Shown in pieces: positions 6,658 through 11,742 of a stretch of DNA of 11,742 nt. Source of the stretch: an uncultured Peptococcaceae bacterium (GTDB lineage Bacteria > Bacillota > Desulfotomaculia > Desulfotomaculales > Desulfallaceae); NCBI GenBank assembly GCA_913064925.1, contig CAJYBN010000081.1, forward strand, positions 1 through 11,742, in the 5' to 3' direction. The notes beneath the pieces were generated by a model that worked only from the letters and a program-made list of their open reading frames with translations, ran no database searches and had not been told where the DNA came from. A program made the translations under genes and the position numbers. Each line of letters opens with the position of its first letter. Within the stretch, counting starts at the first letter, position 1.

Positions 6658-7550
6658 GTACCGGCGTCAGCCCGCAAACTGGTATCAATAAGCGGCGGGA
6701 TGCTGTAAGCGGCGAGAAATTTCTGCAGCTCGTCTATCACTTCGCTCAGCTGTACCGCCTGGGCCTCGGCAATGTAAATGGCCCGGCCAAAGGCATAAGC
6801 TCCCTCGCGCCGGGGGACGGGCTTTTCGGGGGGCGCCTGGCCGTTTTTAAACCATTTCCTGGCGGCGGCGTACGGCGTGTGGAAGCAAAACCGGTAATCG
6901 CGGCACCTGATAACGAACTCGTAGAGGCTGTAATACTTGTATTCCCTGGTACACCTGGCGCACCCGCCGGTTTTGTCAATGTAGTCCAGGTAGCTCCGGC
7001 GCTGGCTTTTGGCCTTGGCCTTGCACTCCGGGCACAGGATGACTTTGCTTTCGCCGTCGATGAAGAAAACCTGCAAAAGGTTGCCGGAACCGTAATAATT
7101 TTGCACCAGGGTACGCAGGACGGCTTCCTTCAGGTCGTATAGATACGGGTTGCCCGCTTTGGCGTAGTGGTTAAGGTGGTACAGGTAATAACAGGCTTTG
7201 ATGATTTGTTCCTGTTCCGGCGGCAGCTGAGCGACGGCTTGCAAGAAATCGTTTTTACGCATCACTTTGTCCCTGTACGACCGCTGCCTGTAAATCCTGG
7301 CCAGGGCCAGCCGGCTGGCTCCCAGGCGCTGGTTGTCATAGCGTTCCCAGGCTTGTTTTATCCTTGGCATTTTGGGAACCAGCGCTCTTACTTGTTCGGT
7401 AGGAAAAAGCTGCATGTCTCCGTTTTTAAAACTTACGGTTTCCTTTACTTCCAGGTATCCCTCCCGGGTAAGTCTTTTGACGCTTTCCGGCGACACGCCC
7501 AGGACAATGCAGACCTGGGCTGGGTTCAGCAGCTCTGGCGGCTTTGGCAC
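6654..7550 (-). CDS. Unrecognised protein: MerR-like HTH plus zinc ribbon
   Basis: A 298-residue protein I cannot assign to a named family. Residues 6-40 (LLNPAQVCIVLGVSPESVKR, then LTREGYLEVKE) look like a MerR/excisionase-type winged helix-turn-helix, so DNA binding is likely. Residues 61-165 are helical and rich in Tyr and Arg. CPEC (Cys173, Cys176) and CARC (Cys197, Cys200) would form a zinc ribbon with a 20-residue basic, aromatic loop. After that come more aromatic and basic residues (RCRDYRFCFH), a Pro-rich linker near 239-247 and a C-terminal helix. There is no transmembrane segment and no enzyme motif I know. GTG at 7550 is chosen because AGAGGGGGTG lies 5 bases upstream; a TTG at 7589 would add 13 residues but lacks such a site. 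It is divergent from the SWIM-motif gene at 7646 and convergent with the thioredoxin gene. A regulator is my inference. Confidence 0.75.
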   Translation of the reverse strand: MPKPPELLNPAQVCIVLGVSPESVKRLTREGYLEVKETVSFKNGDMQLFPTEQVRALVPKMPRIKQAWERYDNQRLGASRLALARIYRQRSYRDKVMRKNDFLQAVAQLPPEQEQIIKACYYLYHLNHYAKAGNPYLYDLKEAVLRTLVQNYYGSGNLLQVFFIDGESKVILCPECKAKAKSQRRSYLDYIDKTGGCARCTREYKYYSLYEFVIRCRDYRFCFHTPYAAARKWFKNGQAPPEKPVPRREGAYAFGRAIYIAEAQAVQLSEVIDELQKFLAAYSIPPLIDTSLRADAGT

Positions 7551-7555
7551 GGTTA

Positions 7556-7565
7556 CACCCCCTCT
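7556..7565 (-). promoter_or_regulatory. Ribosome-binding site that selects the GTG start at 7550
   Basis: On the minus strand AGAGGGGGTG ends 5 bases before GTG 7550. It lies inside the possible longer frame from TTG 7589, which argues for the shorter protein. Confidence 0.6.
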
Positions 7566-7645
7566 TAAAGTGCGTAAGAATTTGCTCAAAACGCGCAGGG
7601 GAAACTAGTTTTACCGCCGAACATAATTTATTTTAGGACATAAAA

Positions 7646-7894
7646 TTGATTTTGGCAAAAGGGATGGTGGATGTGGCCGTAAAAATAGGAGAACCTTACT
7701 TGGTCGGTGAACTGGTGGTTTATTTTATCAATGAAAATGAAGCTTTGGTTACCGATTACGACTGCCGGTACGAGTTAAGGGCTACTGAAGACCACTGCGA
7801 GTGCTGCACCTTCCGCTTTCGGTCGCGCGTCAACCCGCAGTTCATATGTCGCCATATCGACGCCGTCAGGCGGATGAAGAGAAAACGGGAGTGA
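7646..7894 (+). CDS. Small SWIM zinc-finger protein
   Basis: An 82-residue protein whose C-terminal half is a SWIM motif: Cys51-x-Cys53, fourteen residues, Cys68-x-His70, in the context HCECCTF and FICRHIDAVRR. SWIM fingers bind one zinc and mediate DNA or protein contacts. They usually sit in larger proteins such as SWI2/SNF2 helicases or transposases, but short stand-alone versions exist in Firmicutes. Residues 10-47 form a preceding beta-rich region (YLVGELVVYFINE, ALVTDYDCRYEL) and the end is basic (RRMKRKRE). The start is uncertain: TTG 7646 has AGGAC 6 bases upstream, while ATG 7664 or GTG 7667/7673 would shorten the N-terminus by 6 to 9 residues. The gene is divergent from the HTH/zinc-ribbon gene, with 95 bases between the two starts, so shared regulation is possible. 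Confidence 0.7.
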   Translation: MILAKGMVDVAVKIGEPYLVGELVVYFINENEALVTDYDCRYELRATEDHCECCTFRFRSRVNPQFICRHIDAVRRMKRKRE

Positions 7895-7908
7895 GCGCTC
7901 GGGCCGGG

Positions 7909-7952
7909 CCCGTGCTTCCCGCAGCAGCAAGCTCGCCGCTGACGGGTTTTTT
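7909..7952 (+). terminator. Intrinsic terminator after the SWIM gene
   Basis: CCCGT (7909-7913) pairs with ACGGG (7942-7946), extended inward by CAGC/GCTG with an asymmetric internal loop. Six T residues follow at 7947-7952. It lies 14 bases after the SWIM stop codon and before the hydrolase gene. Confidence 0.5.
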
Positions 7953-8078
7953 GCTTTTTGAGGGTGTAGGGTGGGGGTGTGGCCGGAGGTGCCGGGAGGG
8001 CTGGCAGTAGGAGTAAGGGCTTGGCCGCGGCGCATAACTTGGCGCCGGAATTGTCGAAGGTCAAGGGGGGTATGCAGA

Positions 8079-8876
8079 TTGCGGGGTTTGCAAACAGGCC
8101 GCCATAACCATGTGGTTTTCGCCCGGGCTACTGTAAAGTTGCTGGGCTCGCGGCTGGATGTTTACGTTTTTGTGGCGGACGGGATGCTGGTTGATACGGG
8201 TCCCAGCAAGCTGGCCCGGGCCTTTACTGTTTTTTTTCAGTCCCAGGCCATCGACCGGGCGGTGTTGACGCATTTTCACGAAGATCACAGCGGTAACGCG
8301 CCGTGGCTGGTTAAACAGGGTGTTCCGGTATACGTTCACCCTGCCGCGGTACCCGTGTGTGAAAAACCGGCGCGGCTGCCCCTGTACAGGCGCTTATTTT
8401 GGGGGCGCCGGGACGGGTTTTCGCCCCGCGCCCTGGGCGAAGTACTGCAGGCCGGGGATAAAGCGTGGCAGGTTTTGGAAGTTCCCGGGCACTCCTTTGA
8501 CCACGTCGCGCTATACGACCCCGAGAGGGGGGCGGTTTTTACGGGCGACCTTTTTGTTTCGCCCAAGACCAGGATTATAATGCGCCCCGAGAATATCCCG
8601 CAAACCATGCGCTCCCTGCGCAAGCTGCTGCAGTACGATTTCCGGGTGGTATACTGCTCGCACGCGGGAGTGGTGGAAGACGGCAGGGAATTGGTGGCCA
8701 GGAAGCTGGAATACTTGGAGAACCTGAGGGGAGAGGTGCTGGAACTGCACCGCCAGGGGTGGAGCATCAGGGCCATAAATAAAAAGTTTTTCCCCAAGAC
8801 CCTGCCATTAACTTACATATCGGGCAAGGAATGGGCTTCGGAACACATTATCCGGTCCATGATCGAAGACAGCTAA
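8079..8876 (+). CDS. Metallo-beta-lactamase-fold hydrolase
   Basis: A 265-residue soluble MBL-fold enzyme, probably a dinuclear zinc hydrolase. The metal motifs are complete: THFHEDH (His65, His67, Asp69, His70), His138 in VPGHS, Asp157 in FTGDLF, and His195 in YCSHAG. The C-terminal 60 residues (LENLRGEVLELHRQGWSIRA and on) look like the small winged-helix tail found in glyoxalase II-like and LACTB2-like members. The fold covers thioesterases, lactonases, nucleases and others; the substrate cannot be told. Start: the frame is open from 7971, but AAGGGGGG at 8063-8070 lies 8 bases before TTG 8079, and the MBL fold begins just after it. An ATG at 8072 is in another frame and stops after 11 codons. 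Its TAA overlaps the TAG of the decayed convergent amidohydrolase (CTAA, 8873-8876). Confidence 0.85.
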   Translation: MRGLQTGRHNHVVFARATVKLLGSRLDVYVFVADGMLVDTGPSKLARAFTVFFQSQAIDRAVLTHFHEDHSGNAPWLVKQGVPVYVHPAAVPVCEKPARLPLYRRLFWGRRDGFSPRALGEVLQAGDKAWQVLEVPGHSFDHVALYDPERGAVFTGDLFVSPKTRIIMRPENIPQTMRSLRKLLQYDFRVVYCSHAGVVEDGRELVARKLEYLENLRGEVLELHRQGWSIRAINKKFFPKTLPLTYISGKEWASEHIIRSMIEDS

Positions 8877-9375
8877 ACGAGCCCGGCCAACAGGCGGGCA
8901 GCGTTGTCCCGCAGCACTGCCCGCAGTATTTCAGAAGGTAGACCCAAGTCATACATCTTTGTAGGGGGCGCGACGGGTGCTCCGGAATGATGGGAAAGTC
9001 GGAACCGTGCATGACGCGTTCCGGGAAGGACAAAATAAAAAGTGCATCTTTAAGCCGGGGAAGTTGAATTCATTCAGGGCTTCTTCCAAAACCCGTTCCA
9101 GGTGCGGGTCGGCGGGGTGAACGTAGTCCAAGGGTACAAAGTGTGGGTTGGCCCGGCAAAAGCCGTGCAGCCAGCGGTTGATGCCGGCTGATATGCCGGG
9201 CTTGTGGGCGTAAACCAGTACAAAAGCCTTTTCCATGCCTGTTTCCTGCAATATGCCCGCCAGTTTGTCCAGGGGCAGCCTGCTGTAGGGAAAATTTAAA
9301 TGAAAACTGTCAAACCAATCCTAGATGGCGCTGAACAGCCGGTCGGGGAAGAGGTGGGTTTGGACGTCCCATATC
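8873..9375 (-). pseudogene. Decayed amidohydrolase (metal-dependent hydrolase, amidohydrolase-2 type)
   Basis: Minus-strand pieces of one gene in several frames. The N-terminal piece (from about 9375) reads IWDVQTHLFPDRLFSAI, where the family has DxHxH; here the first His is Gln. It is cut by an in-frame TAG at 9321-9323. The frame continues with DWFDSFHLNFPYSRLPLDK and then MEKAFVLVYAHKPG through FPGLKMH near 9048. About 100 or more residues of the barrel are then missing, and in a second frame FPERVMHGSDFPIIPEHPSR follows, with the metal-binding Asp region. A further shift near 8960 gives MYDLGLPSEILRAVLRDNAA, then RLLAGLV and TAG at 8873-8875. Changes of every kind (lost His, stop, deletion, two shifts) make this a true pseudogene. 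The identity is from the HGSDFP and DNAARLL motifs. Confidence 0.75.
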
Positions 9376-9513
9376 CCCGTTGGCGTCTGCGGACGGCAAG
9401 CCCAGGAATATAAGCATGGGCATGGTCAGCAGGGAACCGCCGCCGCCCACGGTATCAAGAAAACCCGCCGCCACGCCCGTAGCTAGAATCAAGCATATAT
9501 GCACAAAGGACAT
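9376..9513 (-). pseudogene. TauE/SafE-family exporter, N-terminal stub
   Basis: Translation from ATG 9513 gives 46 family-like residues: a membrane helix LILATGVAAGFLDTVGGGGS and then LLTMPMLIFLGLPSADANG. The glycine-rich GGGGSLLTxPxLxxLG is the N-terminal hallmark of TSUP/TauE/SafE transporters, which export sulfite, sulfoacetate or related anions. The reading then runs into amidohydrolase DNA at about 9375, so roughly 200 residues are lost. The gene follows the 42-residue membrane protein by 9 bases. Nonfunctional as an exporter. Confidence 0.7.
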
Positions 9514-9522
9514 GGTTGCCGC

Positions 9523-9651
9523 CTAGACAAAGATGGTAATCACTCCAATCAAAAAACCAACTAAAATAACCAGCGGAATAAAGTTGATGGGATGCCATTC
9601 CGAGTAATCCATTTTAAACTCTTCTTCCGTGTGCTCGGTATGAGCGTCCAT
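9523..9651 (-). CDS. 42-residue single-span membrane protein
   Basis: ATG at 9649-9651 to TAG at 9523-9525 gives a 42-residue protein. An acidic N-terminus (DAHTEHTEEEF) is followed by the hydrophobic helix FIPLVILVGFLIGVITIFV, which ends the protein. A strong ribosome-binding site, GGGAGGGG, lies about 5 bases upstream, and a promoter candidate precedes it. It is 9 bases ahead of the TauE/SafE stub and was presumably an accessory or subunit of that transporter. Unlike the genes after it, it shows no damage. I do not recognise a named family. Confidence 0.6.
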   Translation of the reverse strand: MDAHTEHTEEEFKMDYSEWHPINFIPLVILVGFLIGVITIFV

Positions 9652-9686
9652 GCCGTCCCCTCCCTTAAATGTTGTTTCTCTTATAT

Positions 9687-9715
9687 ATTTTACATCCCGG
9701 TCCCCATACCTGCAA
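9687..9715 (-). promoter_or_regulatory. Candidate promoter of the small membrane protein/TauE unit
   Basis: On the minus strand TTGCAG (9715-9710) and TAAAAT (9692-9687) are separated by 17 bases. The -10 matches 5 of 6 consensus bases and the -35 matches 3 of 6. Transcription would start near 9680, about 30 bases before the ATG at 9651. Confidence 0.4.
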
Positions 9716-9902
9716 TTTTTTCTTGGATTTTAAAGGCAAAATGCCGCTATTAAAGGAATTCTTGCGCGAGGTACAGGAAATAGCGTATTGATACCCCGGC
9801 GCGCCGTGGAATTGGTGGTCAACGCGGCCGGGATTAGGTGAAGAGGTACTTTTGTTGAAGCCCGGCGCTTTGCCGGCAGCAGTGACTATGAAATTGATCA
9901 AT

Positions 9903-9908
9903 GGAGGT
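9903..9908 (+). promoter_or_regulatory. Ribosome-binding site that fixes the threonine aldolase start
   Basis: GGAGGT lies 4 bases before ATG 9913. An in-frame ATG at 9901 overlaps this site and so is not the start. Confidence 0.8.
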
Positions 9909-9912
9909 TATC

Positions 9913-10944
9913 ATGCACACAATTGACTTGCGCAGCGACACGGTAACCAAGCCGACGCAAGAAATGCGCGAAGCAATGGCCCGGGCCGAGGTGGGCGACG
10001 ATGTGTTTGGGGAAGATCCCACCGTAAAGCAGTTGGAAGAAACAGCTGCGCACCTGGTGGGAAAAGAAGCGGCTTTATTCGTGGCCTCCGGCACCATGGG
10101 CAACCAGGTGGCCGTATTGGCGCATACGGGTCGCGGTAACGAAGTAATTGTTGACGCGGAATCACACATTTTTTATTACGAGGTGGGAGCGCCGGCCGTG
10201 CTGTCGGCAGTGCAGCTGCGCCCCGTGGAGGGACTGCACGGCCCGGATGCCGCGGCGCTGGCGGCAGGCGCCGTCCGGGGGCCGGATATTCACTTCCCGG
10301 AAACCGCCCTGTTATGCCTGGAGAATACGCACAACCGCAGGGGCGGCACTGTCATGACCCCGGACGCGATGCGCCAGGTTTACCTGGCGGCCCGGGAACG
10401 GGAAGTGGCGGTTCACGTTGACGGGGCCCGCATATTCAACGCGGCAGTGGCCCTAGGTGTGGACGTTAAAGACCTGACCTGCTGGTGCGATTCCGTTATG
10501 TTTTGCCTGTCCAAGGGATTGGGCGCGCCGGTGGGGTCCATACTGGCCGGCACCGGTGAATTTATCGCCCGGGCCCGCAAGTACCGCAAGCTCCTGGGAG
10601 GTGGCATGCGCCAGGCGGGCATTTTGGCGGCCGCCGGCTTGGTGGCGCTGCAAACGGTGGACAGGCTGGCCGAGGATCACGCGCACGCCAGGCTGCTGGC
10701 CGAAGCCCTGGCGGAAGTGCCCGGCGTTGCCGTCGACCTTGAACGGGTGCAGACCAATATTGTGCTGGCCGACGTGGCCGGCACCGGTATGAACGCTGCG
10801 CAATACGTTGCGGCCCTCCGGGAGAAGGGGGTGCTGGCCGTCACCTTTGGCCCGCACTTGGTGCGCTTTGTCACCCACCGGGACGTTACCCGGTCTGACG
10901 TTGAGCGCGCGGCGGCCATTATTGGAAAAGCGGGCGTTTCATAA
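9913..10944 (+). CDS. ltaE: Low-specificity L-threonine aldolase
   Basis: A 343-residue PLP enzyme of fold type I that splits threonine or allo-threonine to glycine and acetaldehyde. It is cytoplasmic and used for glycine supply or threonine breakdown. The N-terminus HTIDLRSDTVTKPT is the family signature. Further landmarks: GDDVFGEDPTV (28-38), SGTMGNQ (59-65), His85, which stacks on the PLP ring in the family, VDGAR (169-173) with the PLP-contacting Asp170, and CLSKGLGAPVGS with the PLP lysine at 201. No damage is visible and the length is normal. The start is ATG 9913 because of the GGAGGT in front. Its stop is 7 bases from the stop of the convergent membrane-protein gene. GC-rich codon use matches the native chromosome. 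Stereochemical preference (L versus L-allo) cannot be read. Confidence 0.93.
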   Translation: MHTIDLRSDTVTKPTQEMREAMARAEVGDDVFGEDPTVKQLEETAAHLVGKEAALFVASGTMGNQVAVLAHTGRGNEVIVDAESHIFYYEVGAPAVLSAVQLRPVEGLHGPDAAALAAGAVRGPDIHFPETALLCLENTHNRRGGTVMTPDAMRQVYLAAREREVAVHVDGARIFNAAVALGVDVKDLTCWCDSVMFCLSKGLGAPVGSILAGTGEFIARARKYRKLLGGGMRQAGILAAAGLVALQTVDRLAEDHAHARLLAEALAEVPGVAVDLERVQTNIVLADVAGTGMNAAQYVAALREKGVLAVTFGPHLVRFVTHRDVTRSDVERAAAIIGKAGVS

Positions 10945-10951
10945 TGCAGCG

Positions 10952-11356
10952 CTAACGGCTTTCCGCCCGGCTGTCGGCCACGGCCTGCCCGCAGCCATAG
11001 CCGGTAACGGCTCCGTAAACTATGAACGCTGCCAGGGTGGTTAATGTGGCATTAATCCCCACGGCCAGCGGCGAGGGAATCAATCCCAGGGCCGGCCCCA
11101 CCAGCAGGGCGAGGACCACCCACAGGAATAGCCCGTAAACTATGCCGTAGCTGGTGCCGGCTATCCGGGCCCTGCCGCTAAAGAAGCTGAACAGCAGGTA
11201 GCCCGCTACCTGCCCCACGACAAAGTGCACCAGCAGCCCGGCGGGAGTGAAACCGGGGTCGTAAGTGGTTAAACCGTAGCGCAGGGCAGCCCAAACCACG
11301 GCGGCCTGCAAAGCCGAAGCGGCAGCGAACCACAAAGATGTAGTCAGGTAGTTCAT
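10952..11356 (-). CDS. Four-helix membrane protein, YqhR-like
   Basis: A 134-residue protein with four hydrophobic helices at about 5-26, 38-59, 69-92 and 98-121. The segment YGIVYGLFLWVVLALLVGP, then IPSP, and the last helix LTTLAAFIVYGAVTGYG resemble the Firmicute membrane protein YqhR, whose function is unknown; the likeness is moderate and from memory. The N- and C-termini are short and the tail is charged (ADSRAESR). Start: ATG 11356 with GAGGTGA 4 bases upstream on the minus strand. It is convergent with the threonine aldolase gene and nothing suggests a functional link. It is likely monocistronic. Confidence 0.7.
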   Translation of the reverse strand: MNYLTTSLWFAAASALQAAVVWAALRYGLTTYDPGFTPAGLLVHFVVGQVAGYLLFSFFSGRARIAGTSYGIVYGLFLWVVLALLVGPALGLIPSPLAVGINATLTTLAAFIVYGAVTGYGCGQAVADSRAESR

Positions 11357-11379
11357 ACAATCACCTCGCCAAATATTGT

Positions 11380-11394
11380 GCCCGCCTAGCGGGC
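11380..11394. repeat. Perfect inverted repeat upstream of the YqhR-like gene
   Basis: GCCCGC and GCGGGC flank CTA, 23 bases before the start of the minus-strand gene. It could be an operator or a leader hairpin. A second imperfect one, GTGCCC/GGGCAC, is at 11420-11439. The rest of 11395-11556 holds no gene that I can support. Confidence 0.45.
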
Positions 11395-11556
11395 ATTTAT
11401 TACTGCACTGCCTGGCGCCGTGCCCGGGCTTTGGGGCACAAAACGGGGTTTGCGCATTATTCTGGCAGCTAATTTAAAGCTCAGGGCGATATTCTTATGG
11501 CGTGGCACTGGGAGACAACGGTTTCTTTTTAAGAAGGTAGCTTACGGCATAACAAA

Positions 11557-11589
11557 AACGGGTGTAATGCTACAGCATGTACACCCGTT
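11557..11589 (-). terminator. Strong, probably bidirectional intrinsic terminator
   Basis: AACGGGTGTA (11557-11566) pairs perfectly with TACACCCGTT (11580-11589), and ATGCT/AGCAT extend the stem inside. The left flank is A-rich (AACAAAAA, a T tract on the minus strand) and the right flank reads CTTTTTAAA. It ends the minus-strand gene whose stop is at 11643-11645 and could also stop rightward transcription. Confidence 0.85.
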
Positions 11590-11642
11590 CTTTTTAAACA
11601 ATTACGCTTTTACTGAACCGCTGGTGAAAAACCCCGGCCGTT

Positions 11643-11742
11643 TTAATAATTATGGGTGCCGATAACCACGGGCACGCCGTACTTGTTGGACAGCATCTCC
11701 TTGATTTTCTGCAGGTCGACCGGGCAGGCGGCGGTTTGGGTG
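11643..11742 (-). CDS. C-terminus of an unidentified gene running off the window
   Basis: The last 32 codons of a minus-strand gene, starting beyond the right edge and ending at TAA 11643-11645. It reads TQTAACPVDLQKIKEMLSNK and then YGVPVVIGTHNY: an amphipathic helix, a beta strand and a GTH end. A single Cys is near the fragment start. The GC-rich codons and the strong terminator 53 bases after the stop support a real gene. Too little is present to name it; ends of this style occur in small metal-binding or CGGC-type proteins, which is only a guess. Confidence 0.6.
   Translation of the reverse strand, partial: TQTAACPVDLQKIKEMLSNKYGVPVVIGTHNY

Noticed and set aside
10453..10878. A 141-codon antisense frame inside the threonine aldolase gene.
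   Set aside because: It is a shadow of a well-conserved PLP enzyme gene, with no recognisable motifs and no ribosome-binding site.
11420..11665. An 81-codon plus-strand frame at the right end.
   Set aside because: It runs straight through the strong terminator hairpin at 11557-11589 and lacks any family likeness.

Overview
The window looks like the chromosome of an anaerobic, probably spore-forming Firmicute of the Desulfotomaculum/Pelotomaculum type (order-level guess). The reasons are GC-rich housekeeping-type genes next to AT-rich acquired DNA, Shine-Dalgarno sites of the AGGAGG type, frequent TTG/GTG starts, a corrinoid-activation gene remnant, a CcdA/TlpA thiol-redox pair and a transposase tail. 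This assignment is inferred from protein style, not from a marker gene.

Left part (1-5060). It opens with the broken tail of a RACE/RamA-type corrinoid-protein reductive activator: a one-base frameshift near 312, then truncation just before a perfect 14-bp tandem repeat at 423-450. From there to about 4610 the DNA is clearly richer in A+T. It carries four same-strand genes: a zinc methyltransferase of the homocysteine S-methyltransferase fold (565), a universal stress protein (1618), an MmgE/PrpD-family enzyme split by a one-base frameshift near 3140 (2257-3653), and an SDR dehydrogenase (3748). The C-terminal tail of a transposase (4611-5060, minus strand) closes the segment. I read it as an acquired catabolic island that is partly decaying. 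The methyltransferase keeps its Cys3 zinc site but lacks the two acidic residues that bind homocysteine in BHMT-type enzymes, so its methyl substrate is an open question.

Middle part (5160-8876). A leader with several hairpins precedes ccdA and a TlpA/ResA-like thioredoxin. These two probably move electrons across the membrane to reduce extracytoplasmic disulfides. Converging on them is an unrecognised protein with an N-terminal MerR-like helix-turn-helix and a CxxC...CxxC zinc ribbon. It is divergent from an 82-residue SWIM zinc-finger protein. This pair is the best candidate here for something undescribed. A metallo-beta-lactamase-fold hydrolase follows.

Right part (8873-11742). A gene graveyard on the minus strand holds a TauE/SafE-type exporter cut after about 46 residues and joined by deletion to a decayed amidohydrolase. 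The upstream promoter, ribosome-binding site and a 42-residue membrane microprotein look intact. Then come a PLP threonine aldolase (ltaE-type), a convergent four-helix membrane protein resembling YqhR, and, past a strong hairpin terminator, the C-terminus of an unidentified gene running off the window. Two convergent gene pairs (6654-6657 and 8873-8876) share the same stop-codon overlap, CTAA.
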